A DNA stretch of 64,000 nt from the NCBI GenBank assembly GCA_001570385.1, contig BBYL01000008.1, positions 310,001 through 374,000 on the forward strand, given 5' to 3'. The notes beneath the pieces are model-generated. The model did not search any database and was not told the origin of the DNA. It worked only from the letters and a program-made list of their open reading frames with translations. Below, in pieces: positions 8,612 to 16,877 of the stretch. Each line of letters begins with the position of its first letter. Within the stretch, counting starts at the first letter, position 1. Position numbers and translations under genes: made by a program. Source of the stretch: Microtetraspora glauca. GTDB taxonomy: Bacteria > Actinomycetota > Actinomycetes > Streptosporangiales > Streptosporangiaceae.

Positions 8612-8834
8612 TCACGCCCGGGTCAGGCACGGGTTGAACAGGTACACGACGAGGGAGACCGCGGCGCAGCCGGAGACGTACCAGTAGAAGCCGGATTCGA
8701 TCCCGGCGCTCTTGAACCACAGCGCGACGTACTCCGCGGTGGCCGAACAGGGCGTTCGACCACCGCGTACGGCAGGGTCACGCCGAGCACCCGCACGTGG
8801 GCGGGGAACAGCTCGGGATCCACCATCTGCTTAC
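8612..8834 (-). pseudogene. Remnant of an MFS transporter C-terminus (MHS/KgtP type)
   Basis: Read on the minus strand, the region gives KQMVDPELFPAHVRVLGVTL and then, after a frame change near 8745-8755, TAEYVALWFKSAGIESGFYW and a final membrane helix ending at a TGA (8612-8614). These two pieces, in this order, are typical of the last helices of metabolite:H+ symporter-type MFS carriers. The rest of the transporter is missing and the frame is broken, so this is a decayed fragment. It touches the stop of the membrane-protein gene at 8831. Confidence 0.75.
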
Positions 8835-9349
8835 GTTGCGGGGTCACTCGGCGCGATACTCGCCCGGGAGGTCCGGTCTCTCCGTCTGGGGACGGGGCGT
8901 CCGACCCGCGCCGCCGCGATGACCAGCACGGCGACGGCGACGATGTAGAAGTGCCAGAAACCCGACAGACCACCCACGAGCATCTCCCACTGCCCCGCGC
9001 AGGAGCCGTCGACGACCACGTCCGCGGCGGCCAGAGAGAGCGTGACAAGGCTGTACGTCCCGACAACGAGCGCGGTGAGCAGGCCCGCGGCCCGGCCCCA
9101 GCGGGGATGCCCCTTCTTGGCCGACAGCGCCCAGACGCCGAACCCCATCAGGATGACCACTGGAGCGGGGATCAGCCCCAGCGGCGACAGATACCCACTC
9201 ACGTCCAGATACCGGCTGAAGCCGGGGCACAGCGCGAAGCTGACGTAGCCGCCGCCCGAGCCTCCCTCAAGAAACGGCAGGAGAGCGTAAGGAGCGGCGG
9301 ACAGCACGAGGGCCGCCGTCCAGAGCACCGTGGATGATCGTCGCCACAC
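8831..9349 (-). CDS. Small membrane protein with four predicted helices
   Basis: A 172-aa integral membrane protein with no family I recognise. Four hydrophobic segments are visible: SSTVLWTAALVLSAAPYALL, then LGLIPAPVVILMGFGVWAL, LLTALVVGTYSLVTLSLAAA and FWHFYIVAVAVLVIAAARV. A Cys in the first loop and another near GSCAGQWEM could pair outside the cell. I use the GTG at 9349; another GTG at 9406 in the same frame would add 19 residues. The open frame extends further upstream, but those residues overlap the DUF427 gene on the other strand and look non-coding. A TACATA-like -10 lies about 20-25 bases upstream of 9349. Confidence 0.6.
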   Translation of the reverse strand: MWRRSSTVLWTAALVLSAAPYALLPFLEGGSGGGYVSFALCPGFSRYLDVSGYLSPLGLIPAPVVILMGFGVWALSAKKGHPRWGRAAGLLTALVVGTYSLVTLSLAAADVVVDGSCAGQWEMLVGGLSGFWHFYIVAVAVLVIAAARVGRPVPRRRDRTSRASIAPSDPAT

Positions 9350-9541
9350 GGGGCGACACCGTATCGGCTGGCTATGTAAAACTCCGGCGATCTGCGGAAT
9401 CGTCACATTCCGCCTGCCCGCGGGGGACGAACGCCCCCTCGGGCGGGCGCGAGCGCGGCACCCTCGGGGGCCGATGAGGAATGTGCCCTCGCGTGGAATC
9501 GCTGGACCAGAGGACAGCCGCCGAGCCGACCAGGAGGCATC

Positions 9542-9871
9542 GTGTCCGAGGGGCACCGCATCACCATCGAGCAGGGTACCGAGCACGTACGCGTCGAGCG
9601 TGACGGCGTTCTCCTCGCGGAGAGCCGCCGCCCGCTCCTCCTTCGCGAGACGGGCATGCCCGTGCGCTACTACCTTCCTCAGGAGGACGTCCGCATCGAC
9701 CTCCTGACCCCGTCCGACACCCACACGTACTGCCCCTTCAAGGGCACGGCGTCCTATTGGTCGCGGCCGGACGCGAAGGACCTGGTGTGGGCGTATCCGG
9801 ACCCGAAGCCCGACGTCGCCGAGATCCGGGACCACCTCTGCTTCTACGACGTCGAGGTGGTCGCCGGTTGA
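9542..9871 (+). CDS. DUF427 domain protein
   Basis: A 109-aa single-domain protein of the DUF427 family. Typical elements are VRVERDGVLLAESRRPLLL, then PVRYYLPQEDVRIDLL and the core TYCPFKGTASYWS, followed by LVWAYPDPKPDVAEIRDHLC and FYD. The family is a small beta-rich fold of unknown biochemical function, very common in actinobacteria. The GTG at 9542 is preceded by an AGGAGG at the usual distance. It is a single-gene unit, with the adjacent genes on the other strand. Confidence 0.88.
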   Translation: MSEGHRITIEQGTEHVRVERDGVLLAESRRPLLLRETGMPVRYYLPQEDVRIDLLTPSDTHTYCPFKGTASYWSRPDAKDLVWAYPDPKPDVAEIRDHLCFYDVEVVAG

Positions 9872-9932
9872 GGACGGCCCCGACCCGGCCCAGGACAGGC
9901 AAGCCCGTCCGGGGCCGGTCGTCAGGTCGGGA

Positions 9933-10685
9933 TCAGGCGAAGGTCCGGGCGAGCCAGGACTGCCAGGCCGCGTCGAGGTCCTTTCCGTCCACGCTTCCTG
10001 AGAAGTCGTGGTGTTCCACGACGACCGCGTCCTGGTGGCCGTGAATGAACATGTGGATCCCTTCGTCCGTGCGCACGCCCAGGAAGTTGGGATGCCGGGC
10101 GAACTCGACGACTCCGTCGGCCGGCGGGAGGCCCTCCACCGCGAGCCGTACCGGATCGCCGTCGGCGACCTGCGCCCCGGTCAGGCCGAGAACGTCCTTG
10201 AACGCCGACCAGACCCGACCCCTGTCCGCGACCTGCGGCCCGACGGCGAACACGTTGTGCGCCGCGATCCGGCCGACGAAGTTCCTGAGGTAGACGGCCA
10301 GCTTCCGCAGGTACATGCGGTCGCCCACCTTGAGCGCGTCGTACTCCGCCTCCCAGTCGTCGCCGAGGAAGCCGTTGTGGACGAAGCGCAGCACCGTGCT
10401 GCCGCCGTCGCGGCCCTCGATGAGGTACTCGAAGGCCATGAAGGTGCCGTCGGGGTTCTCCGCCGTCCGGAACGCGTACTTCTTGCCGGGCTCCCAGGCG
10501 GTGACCGTGGCCTCGCTGGTGAAGCCCATCATCTCCTGGCTCGTCCTGCCGCCTTCCCGGGGCTCGATCTCGTTCCGCCCCATGAACCAGGAGTCGACTC
10601 CCGGACCGGTGGCGATGGCCTCCCACACCTGCTCCGGAGTGGCATCGAGCGCGATCTCCTCGCGCACCTCGAACTCGTGCGGCAC
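9933..10685 (-). CDS. SRPBCC (AHSA1/START-like) domain protein
   Basis: A 250-aa protein whose first 150 residues form an SRPBCC hydrophobic-ligand-binding domain, with EEIALDATPEQVWEAIATGP, then VDSWFMGRNEIEPREGG and a later W-x-x-E/Y-DALK segment. The C-terminal 90 residues form a second, weaker domain of the same type. Proteins like this are often encoded behind ArsR-family regulators, as here. It begins one base after the ArsR stop (GTG at 10685), so it is translated from the same mRNA. The ligand is unknown. Confidence 0.82.
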   Translation of the reverse strand: MPHEFEVREEIALDATPEQVWEAIATGPGVDSWFMGRNEIEPREGGRTSQEMMGFTSEATVTAWEPGKKYAFRTAENPDGTFMAFEYLIEGRDGGSTVLRFVHNGFLGDDWEAEYDALKVGDRMYLRKLAVYLRNFVGRIAAHNVFAVGPQVADRGRVWSAFKDVLGLTGAQVADGDPVRLAVEGLPPADGVVEFARHPNFLGVRTDEGIHMFIHGHQDAVVVEHHDFSGSVDGKDLDAAWQSWLARTFA

Positions 10686-10686
10686 G

Positions 10687-11301
10687 TCAGGACTCCTTCG
10701 TCTCTGTCTCGGTCGTGATCACGGGCCTGACGCTCGGATGGACGGCGACGATCACGCGGTGATCGCGACCGCCCTCGGCCGTCTCGTCGTGATATTTGGA
10801 AACCAGTGCGGTGACCGCGTTCATGAGCTCCTCGGCGAAGGCGGCACGGTCGGCCGCCGAGGCGAATCGCACCTCGCCGTCCAGGGCGAACGTGGCGACC
10901 CGCTTGCGCGCCCGCGCCGCGCCGGTGAGGAGGGCGCCGACGTCGCTCACCAGCCGGGCGGCCAGGGCGAGCAGCCAGCGTGCCGACAACCGGTCGGGCG
11001 AGCGGGAGGGGTCCGGCTGCACGTCGGCGAGCGCGGCCGGTGAGATCACGTACGACGCCGCCGTGGCGCGCAGCACACGCTCGGTGACGTTGCCCTTCCT
11101 GCGTTCCTCCACGAGCTCGACCAGCCCGTGCTTCTCCAGCGCCTTGAGGTGATAGTTCACCTTCTGCCGCGGCAGGCCGATCTTGGCGGCCAGCATCGTG
11201 GCCGATCCGGGCTCGGCCAGCTCGGCGAGCAGCCGGGCGCGCACCGGGTCCAGTGAGACCTCCGCCGCCGCCGGATCCTCGATCACCGCAACTTCGAACA
11301 T
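10687..11301 (-). CDS. ArsR-family winged-helix regulator
   Basis: A 204-aa regulator with an N-terminal winged helix (LDPVRARLLAELAEPGSATM, then KIGLPRQKVNYHLKALEKHG, then a wing with RRKGNVTERVLRA) and a C-terminal helical region. No Cys metal site typical of ArsR/SmtB metal sensors is seen, so it probably senses an organic ligand or partner. It is the first gene of a two-gene unit with the SRPBCC protein, an arrangement found in many actinobacteria. The inverted repeat over its promoter (11319-11334) suggests autoregulation. Confidence 0.82.
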   Translation of the reverse strand: MFEVAVIEDPAAAEVSLDPVRARLLAELAEPGSATMLAAKIGLPRQKVNYHLKALEKHGLVELVEERRKGNVTERVLRATAASYVISPAALADVQPDPSRSPDRLSARWLLALAARLVSDVGALLTGAARARKRVATFALDGEVRFASAADRAAFAEELMNAVTALVSKYHDETAEGGRDHRVIVAVHPSVRPVITTETETKES

Positions 11302-11318
11302 GCGCCAACGATGTCACC

Positions 11319-11337
11319 GACAAATATTGTTGTCAAG
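11319..11337 (-). promoter_or_regulatory. Promoter and probable operator of the ArsR-SRPBCC pair
   Basis: On the minus strand TTGACA (11332-11337) is a good -35 element, and it is overlapped by an inverted repeat GACAA-N6-TTGTC (11319-11334). The repeat has an AT-rich centre, unusual for this genome. A repressor bound here would block the -35 region; the ArsR protein encoded just downstream is the obvious candidate. Confidence 0.55.
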
Positions 11338-11371
11338 AACATGAGAGTTGTCGGACTGCTCCGAGGCGTCG

Positions 11372-13114
11372 TCACGGGCGAGGGATGTTGCGGAGGTTGG
11401 ACCGGGCCATCTGGACCATCCGGCCGACCCCGCCGTCCAGCACCAGCTTCCCCGCCGAGAGCGCGAACCCCGCGAGTTGCTCCCCCGTGATGCGCGGCGG
11501 GAGGGAAAGGGCGTTCGGATCGGTGACGACGTCGACGAGAGCCGGGCCGTCATGCCGGAGCACATCGCGCAGCGCGTCCCTGACCCGCTTCGGATCCTCC
11601 ACCCGGACGCCGTACGCTCCCGCCGCGCGGGCGATGGCGGCGTAGTCGGTGTGCGGGTAGGTCGTGCCGTACGGCCGCAGGCCCGCGACCATCATCTCCA
11701 GGTCGACCATGCCGAGCGAGGAGTTGTCGAACAGCACCACCTTCACCGGCAGGTCGTGCTGGACCAGGGACAGGAAGTCACCCATGAGCATGGAGAAACC
11801 GCCGTCACCCGACAACGAGACGACCTGCCGGCCGCGGTGGGCGAACTGCGCGCCGAGCGCCTGGGGCAGCGCGTTGGCCATCGACCCGTGGCTGAAGGAG
11901 CCGATCACCCGCCGCCGGCCGTTCGGGGTGAGATAGCGGGCGGCCCAGACGTTGCACATGCCGGTGTCCACGGTGAAGACGGCGTCGTCGGCGGCCTCCT
12001 CGTCGAGGACCGACGCGACGTACTCCGGATGGATCGGGACATGCTTCTCCACGTCACGCGTGTACGCCTCCACGACACCGTTGAGCGCGTCGGAGTGCTT
12101 CTTCAGCATCCGGTCCAGGAACCTGCGGTCGGTCTTCTCCTCGACCCTCGGGATCAGCGCGCGGAGCGTCTCGCGGGCGTCGCCCCACACCGCCAGGTCC
12201 AGCTTGGACCGCCGCCCCAGGTGCTCGGGCCGTACGTCGACCTGGACGATGCGCACGTCCTCCGGCAGGAACGCGTGGTACGGGAAGTCCGTGCCGAGCA
12301 GGATCAGCAGGTCGGCCTCGTGCATGGCGTCGTACGCCGCGCCGTAGCCGAGCAGCCCCGTCATGCCCACGTCGTACGGATTGTCGTACTGGATCCATTC
12401 CTTGCCGCGCAGCGCGTGGCCCACCGGCGCCTTGATCCGTTCGGCGAAGGCCATGACCTCGTCGTGGGCTCCCGCCGTACCGCTGCCGCAGAACAGCGTC
12501 ACCCGCCGGGCGTCGTCGACCATCGCGGCCAGCGCGTCGATCTCCTCGTCGGCCGGGCGGATCGTGGGACGGCGGGTGACCAGCGCCAATTCGGCCGCCT
12601 TCTGGGGCGCCTCACGGGCCGCGACGTCGCCGGGCAGGCTGACCACCGAGACGCCCGACCGGCCCACCGCGTGCTGGATCGCCGTCTGCAGCACCCGCGG
12701 CATCTGCGAAGGATGCGAGATCAGCTCCGAGTAGTGGCTGCATTCGGCGAACAGCCGGTCGGGGTGGGTCTCCTGGAAGTAGGCGGTGCCGATCTCGCTG
12801 CTGGGAATCTGCGCGGCGAGCGCGACCACCGGCGCCATGCTGCGGTGCGCGTCGTACAGGCCATTGATCAGATGCAGGTTTCCCGGGCCGCAACTGCCCG
12901 CGCACGCCGCGAGGTCGCCCGTGAGCTGCGCCTCGGCACCGGCGGCGAAGGCCGCGGTCTCCTCGTGCCGCACCTGGATCCAGTCGATGCCGGGGGCCCG
13001 GCGAACGGCATCGGTGATCGGGTTGAGACTGTCCCCGACGACGCCGTAGATCCGCCGGACGCCCGCCTGGGCGAGGATGTCGACGAACTGATCGGCGATG
13101 GTCTTCCTGGCCAT
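11372..13114 (-). CDS. PoxB-like thiamine-diphosphate enzyme (pyruvate dehydrogenase/oxidase type)
   Basis: A 580-aa ThDP-dependent enzyme of the pyruvate oxidase / acetolactate synthase superfamily. The N-terminal domain has IYGVVGDSLNPITDAVRR and the catalytic Glu in VRHEETAAFAAGAEAQLTGD (about residue 51). The C-terminal ThDP site is VSLSGDGGFSMLMGDFLSL with KVVLFDNSSLGMV. The whole pattern is close to PoxB, which decarboxylates pyruvate to acetate with electrons passed to quinone at the membrane. The ATG at 13114 is clear. It stands alone, facing the ArsR unit in the same direction; a role in overflow metabolism or stress is an inference. Confidence 0.85.
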   Translation of the reverse strand: MARKTIADQFVDILAQAGVRRIYGVVGDSLNPITDAVRRAPGIDWIQVRHEETAAFAAGAEAQLTGDLAACAGSCGPGNLHLINGLYDAHRSMAPVVALAAQIPSSEIGTAYFQETHPDRLFAECSHYSELISHPSQMPRVLQTAIQHAVGRSGVSVVSLPGDVAAREAPQKAAELALVTRRPTIRPADEEIDALAAMVDDARRVTLFCGSGTAGAHDEVMAFAERIKAPVGHALRGKEWIQYDNPYDVGMTGLLGYGAAYDAMHEADLLILLGTDFPYHAFLPEDVRIVQVDVRPEHLGRRSKLDLAVWGDARETLRALIPRVEEKTDRRFLDRMLKKHSDALNGVVEAYTRDVEKHVPIHPEYVASVLDEEAADDAVFTVDTGMCNVWAARYLTPNGRRRVIGSFSHGSMANALPQALGAQFAHRGRQVVSLSGDGGFSMLMGDFLSLVQHDLPVKVVLFDNSSLGMVDLEMMVAGLRPYGTTYPHTDYAAIARAAGAYGVRVEDPKRVRDALRDVLRHDGPALVDVVTDPNALSLPPRITGEQLAGFALSAGKLVLDGGVGRMVQMARSNLRNIPRP

Positions 13115-13274
13115 ACGAAGCTCCCCCCGACCGGCGTCGGGCCGGCTCTCTTCCGCTCTTCCTGACCGACTCCTGCCCCGCGTCGCGCGAGGCAGTACTC
13201 GTCACCCGGCCGGAACCGATCCCGTCGGGAAGGGCCCGCCCGGACACGAGCGGCGGATCGGACGGGAGGGAGGA

Positions 13275-13907
13275 TCAGGCGCGACGCGCCCGCCACATCT
13301 CCACGGCCACCCAGAGGCCGCCGATCGCGATCAGGCCACCGTGCGCGATACGGATCGCGGGCGAGCCGAAGAACTGCGGGAGGAACAGGATGAATCCGGC
13401 GGCCAGCGGGACGCCGCTCCACCGCGCGAGCACGCCGGAGCGCCAGATGGCGACGGCCGCCAGGACCACGCCGACCCCGAGCAGCAGAAGTCCGCCCCCG
13501 AACATCGTGACCGCCGCCGGGCCGAACCGGAACTCGTCGGCGAGCGCCAGCAGCGACGCGTCCTGCTCCTGGAGCGCGCGTCTCGCGATGACGTTCAGGC
13601 CGAAGACCTCGGCCCCGTAGTACGGCAACGTCAGCCCCACGCCGATCCACGTGACCACGACGGCGGGCAGCGTGAGAGGCCGGTCGAGGACGCGGTGCAG
13701 CGCCAGCAGTCCCAGCGTGAGCAGGACGAACCCCACCACGGCGAACAGGTGAGCCGCCACCCACGCCGAGGAGGCCATCGCCTGGGCGCCCGCGAGCGTC
13801 GTCTCGTCCGAGTACGGACGCACAAGTGGATACAGGAGGAACAGGACACCGGCCGCCGCGAGCGAACCGGCGCCAAGGCGGGCACGGGAAGAGCTGGGAG
13901 TGGTCAT
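13275..13907 (-). CDS. Six-helix membrane protein of unknown function
   Basis: A 210-aa integral membrane protein with about six helices, for example LGAGSLAAAGVLFLLYPLV, then WVAAHLFAVVGFVLLTLGLL and GGLLLLGVGVVLAAVAIW. I do not recognise the family with certainty; it looks like the DUF4386-type or other small actinobacterial membrane proteins. The ATG at 13907 has GGAGA 5-6 bases upstream and is preferred over an in-frame ATG at 13940. Its promoter region carries a perfect 15-bp palindrome, so it is probably controlled by a dedicated repressor, perhaps the TetR protein encoded just upstream. Confidence 0.7.
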   Translation of the reverse strand: MTTPSSSRARLGAGSLAAAGVLFLLYPLVRPYSDETTLAGAQAMASSAWVAAHLFAVVGFVLLTLGLLALHRVLDRPLTLPAVVVTWIGVGLTLPYYGAEVFGLNVIARRALQEQDASLLALADEFRFGPAAVTMFGGGLLLLGVGVVLAAVAIWRSGVLARWSGVPLAAGFILFLPQFFGSPAIRIAHGGLIAIGGLWVAVEMWRARRA

Positions 13908-14338
13908 GGGTCTCTCCGATCGAGACATCGTTCGGCGCATCGCTCCGTTTCGAGAGCAATGCTCTCTATTAAGAACGATGGTGTCAAGCGAGTCTTATGC
14001 TCTGAGGAGTGGCCCGGCACGATGGCACGCGCCCGCCACGGCACACGCCTGCGGTGCCGTACGGGGGAGGGGGCCGGGCGAGGCGAGCCGACGTTCCCGT
14101 CGATCCCTTCGATCAGGCGGTGGAGCGGCCGGGCCCATCACGCCCCGCACGCTGATCACAGACGAGGAACCGGCCGTCACGTCAGCGCAGGCGGGCGCCG
14201 CTGTCGTGCGCGCCAGAGGTCAACCTCGATCCACCGTTCCCGAACGAACGAAGCTTCCGGGCTGTCCAGTCGCTCGCGGAGACACGGTTCGTCGAGCGGT
14301 TCAGCCCGTAGGTCAGCTGATCGGTGGTTCCGAACGGA
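13908..14338. other. 431-bp gene-free stretch with the promoter of the six-helix membrane gene
   Basis: No coding pattern is convincing here. The left end holds the minus-strand promoter of the membrane gene: TTGACA read on the minus strand at 13982-13987, an AT-rich spacer, and a perfect palindrome GAGAGCAATGCTCTC at 13952-13966 lying where the -10 and transcription start should be. The rest looks like spacer after the TetR gene that ends at 14339. Confidence 0.5.
13952..13966. promoter_or_regulatory. Perfect 15-bp palindrome, probable operator
   Basis: GAGAGCAATGCTCTC has seven perfectly matched pairs around a central A. It overlaps the probable transcription start of the membrane gene at 13907, about 45-60 bases upstream of its ATG. 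Such a site fits a TetR- or MarR-type dimer. Confidence 0.55.
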
Positions 14339-14992
14339 TCACGGCGCCAAGGAGCGATGCCGATCCCGGACCGGGTGTCCGGTCCCCGCGGCGAAGAGTG
14401 CGTCGAGCAGGCGCTCGACGGCGGTGCCCATGGCGGCGCGGGTCGCCACGGGATCGTCGGCACCCGCGATGATCATGCCGGCCTGGACGAGCGCGCCGTA
14501 CAGCAGGTGCGTGAGCGGCTCGGCGGGCTGCTCGGCGATCATGCCCGCGTCGACCGCCTGGGCGAGGCCATGGGCCAGGAGGCGGCGCGGGCATCGGGGG
14601 TTGTCAAGGCGCTGCCAATGGCTCCAGCCCAGCACCGACGTGCTTTCCTGGAGCAGGATCCGCTGGACCGGGCGGTCGAGGCAGGCGTCGAGGAAGGTGT
14701 CGGTGCCGACGCGCAGCAGGCTCGCCGGATCCCCGGCTCCGGCCTCGATGGAGGCGGCCGTCGCGGCGTTGACGCGGTCGAAGATGTCGCCCTCGACGGT
14801 CTCCAGGACGGCGCGAAAGATCTCCTCCTTGTCCGCGAAGTGGTGATAGAGCGCTCCTCGCGTGACGTTGGCCCGGGCGACGACCTCACCGGTGGAGGTG
14901 TCGGCGTACCCCTTCTCGGCGAACAGGGCGGCGGCGGCCTCGACGAGCGCGGTCCGTGTCGTTTCGCCCTGTTCGACCTTCCGGTTGCCCAT
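14339..14992 (-). CDS. TetR/AcrR-family regulator
   Basis: A 217-aa TetR-family regulator. The HTH is LVEAAAALFAEKGYADTSTG followed by VTRGALYHHFADKEEIFRAV. The C-terminal domain contains DRPVQRILLQESTSVLGW, a pattern common in the RamR/AcrR-like subgroup that binds lipophilic ligands. The ATG at 14992 is 16 bases downstream of the end of the isomerase-like gene, so it may share that transcript. Candidate operators are the palindrome at 13952-13966 and the one at 15822-15840. Confidence 0.88.
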   Translation of the reverse strand: MGNRKVEQGETTRTALVEAAAALFAEKGYADTSTGEVVARANVTRGALYHHFADKEEIFRAVLETVEGDIFDRVNAATAASIEAGAGDPASLLRVGTDTFLDACLDRPVQRILLQESTSVLGWSHWQRLDNPRCPRRLLAHGLAQAVDAGMIAEQPAEPLTHLLYGALVQAGMIIAGADDPVATRAAMGTAVERLLDALFAAGTGHPVRDRHRSLAP

Positions 14993-15008
14993 AGGCCAAT
15001 CGTACGGA

Positions 15009-15710
15009 TCAGCGGTGGACGTTCACGCTCTCGTCGAGGCCGAGCTCGGCCGGATCGGCCCGTCCCGTCGCCACCAGCACGAACCGCAGGGCGTCCGCGC
15101 GCAGGATCGGCTCCTCCGCCGCCCCGGCTTCGCCGATCTCGAAGACACCCGCCTCGAAGACGCCGGGCTCGACGCCACCCGGCTCGACGAGGCCGGTGTC
15201 GTCCGAGCCGTCGAGGGCGATCCGCGCGGGGCCCCACCCCTTGGCACCGAGCTCGGCCACGACCCATCGCACCGCCGCCGCCAGCCCCGGGCCGCGCTCG
15301 CTCGGCCGGCCCAGCGCCGTACGGATGTCGTCGGCGTGCAGGTACGCGTCGTACCAAAGGGTCAGGACGCCGTTGCCGATCGTCCGTTCCGGAACCAGGC
15401 TGGGGCGGTTCCAGTAGTCGGCGGAGGCGTGGAGCAGCGGCCGGAGGTCGGCGATCACCTTCCGCAGTTCGGCGGCGTGGTCGTGGTCGCGGAAGGCTCG
15501 GGCCAGTTCGTCGGGGCTCCGGCTGCCCGCGGCCAGCGCGGCCGTGTCGACGGCGTTGCCCATGACGTGACCGGCAATGTCGCGCACCGCCCAGCCTGTG
15601 CATCGGGTGGGCAGGTCCAGTTCCTCCGGGGACAGTTCGCCGACCAGGTCGGCGAACGCGGCGAACTCCGCGATGAGGCCGTCGATCGTCCGGGCCGGGG
15701 TCAGTTCCAT
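15009..15710 (-). CDS. Maleylpyruvate isomerase-like (mycothiol-dependent, DinB-fold) protein
   Basis: A 233-aa protein of the maleylpyruvate isomerase / mycothiol S-transferase superfamily (DinB fold). The N-terminal motif LPTRCTGWAVRDIAGHVMGN contains the conserved WxVxDxxxH pattern, where the His is a metal ligand in characterised members. The C-terminal part resembles the SCP-like domain often attached to this family. The ATG at 15710 has GGAGAG upstream and is chosen over a longer reading whose first 50 residues are Arg/Gly-rich and non-conserved. An acidic repeat, VEPGGVEPGVFEAGVFEIGE, sits before the last 30 residues. The substrate is unknown. Confidence 0.78.
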   Translation of the reverse strand: MELTPARTIDGLIAEFAAFADLVGELSPEELDLPTRCTGWAVRDIAGHVMGNAVDTAALAAGSRSPDELARAFRDHDHAAELRKVIADLRPLLHASADYWNRPSLVPERTIGNGVLTLWYDAYLHADDIRTALGRPSERGPGLAAAVRWVVAELGAKGWGPARIALDGSDDTGLVEPGGVEPGVFEAGVFEIGEAGAAEEPILRADALRFVLVATGRADPAELGLDESVNVHR

Positions 15711-15821
15711 GTCGCCGCCTCTCCTGCCGTCTCCGCGACGGCCTCCGCGCGGGAAGGCGAACGAGGGCCGCCCGTACGCCGGGGCCCGGCTCCCGATCTT
15801 CCTTCCGGATACCGAGAAATA

Positions 15822-15840
15822 TACATACAGGCTGCATGTA
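15822..15840. promoter_or_regulatory. 19-bp near-perfect palindrome between divergent genes
   Basis: TACATACAGGCTGCATGTA pairs along its length except for one position on each arm and has a central G. It lies in the 191-bp gap between the isomerase-like gene (minus) and the methyltransferase gene (plus), about 60 bases before the latter's ATG. This is an operator for a dimeric regulator, possibly the nearby TetR protein. Confidence 0.6.
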
Positions 15841-15901
15841 CGCATAGGTCGGGCCGGAAAATCCATGGACCGGACCGGAGGAGAACTGACAGCCTCGGAT
15901 C

Positions 15902-16657
15902 ATGACGAGGACGTTTGACGAGCTGGTCGCCGAGGCGGAATCCGCGTCCGTCGACGGCTGGGACTTCTCCTGGCTGGACGGCCGCGCCACGGAGGAGCGC
16001 CCGTCGTGGGGCTACGCGCGGCTGGTGGCCGAGCGCATGGCCCGCGCCACGGCCGCGCTCGACATCCAGACCGGTGGCGGCGAGGTGCTCGCGAGCGTGC
16101 CGCACCTGCCCGCCCTGACCGCCGCCACGGAGTCATGGCCGCCGAACGTCGCGCGGGCGAGCCACCTGCTGCGCCCGCGCGGGGTCGTGGTCGTCGACAC
16201 GGGCGACGGTTCGCGACTCCCGTTCGCCGACGACGCCTTCGATCTCGTGGTCAGTCGGCATCCGGTGTCCACCGTATGGGAGGAGATCGCCCGCGTGCTC
16301 CAGCCGGGAGGGACATACCTCTCCCAGGAGGTCGGCCCCCGGAGCGTCGCGGAGGTGACGGAGTTCTTCATGGGCCCGCAGCCGCCCGGCTACGCCCGCG
16401 ACCCCGAACGCGCCCGGGCGGCGGCCGAGTCGGCCGGCCTTGAGGTGCTCGACCTCCGGCTGGAGTCCCTGCGTACGGTGTTCCACGACGTCGGAGCGGT
16501 GATCTACTTCCTCAGGAAAGTGATCTGGATCGTCCCGGGGTTCACGGTCGACCGCTACCGCGCCGAGCTCAGGGCCTTCCACGACCGGATCGAGGCCGAC
16601 GGCCCCTTCGTCGCGCACGCCACCCGGTTCCTCATCGAGGCCCGCAAACCCGTCTGA
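15902..16657 (+). CDS. SAM-dependent methyltransferase (class I)
   Basis: A 251-aa class I methyltransferase-like protein. The strand around VVVVDTGDGSRLPFADDAFD is the post-motif I to motif II region (acidic residue then LPFxDxxFD), followed by VSTVWEEIARVLQPGGTYL (motif III). Motif I is altered: where E/DxGxGxG is expected, ALDIQTGGGEVLAS is seen, which still supplies a GGGE. The final 60 residues include a substrate-binding segment with FHDVGAVIYFLRKVIWIVP. The ATG is at 15902. The acceptor is unknown. Confidence 0.8.
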   Translation: MTRTFDELVAEAESASVDGWDFSWLDGRATEERPSWGYARLVAERMARATAALDIQTGGGEVLASVPHLPALTAATESWPPNVARASHLLRPRGVVVVDTGDGSRLPFADDAFDLVVSRHPVSTVWEEIARVLQPGGTYLSQEVGPRSVAEVTEFFMGPQPPGYARDPERARAAAESAGLEVLDLRLESLRTVFHDVGAVIYFLRKVIWIVPGFTVDRYRAELRAFHDRIEADGPFVAHATRFLIEARKPV

Positions 16658-16740
16658 TCCCCGGCCCGCGTACTTTGCGGCGAAATACGCGGCGAAGGAA
16701 CGATCGTCCGGTCTGGCCACCCAAGCCGACCAGGCCACGC

Positions 16741-16830
16741 CGATCCGCTCCAGCCCGCTCCGATCCGCCCCGGCCCGCTCCGATCCGCCCCGGCCCGCTC
16801 CGGTCCGCGCCGGTCCGCGCCGGTCCGCGC
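16741..16830. repeat. Nine tandem 10-bp GC-rich repeats
   Basis: From 16741 to 16830 the sequence runs in exact 10-bp register for nine units. They are variants of CGATCCGCYC and CGGCCCGCTC, ending with three identical copies of CGGTCCGCGC. The array lies in the gap between the methyltransferase and the GNAT gene, about 50 bases upstream of the GNAT start. It has no gene-like reading. Confidence 0.85.
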
Positions 16831-16877
16831 CGGAAAAATGGGATGAACGATGGCACTCCGGGCGGCAGGATGACCGG

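Noticed and set aside
11348..13165. A 605-codon plus-strand reading opposite the PoxB-like gene.
   Set aside because: The minus-strand protein has all ThDP-enzyme motifs; the plus-strand reading is a compositional shadow.
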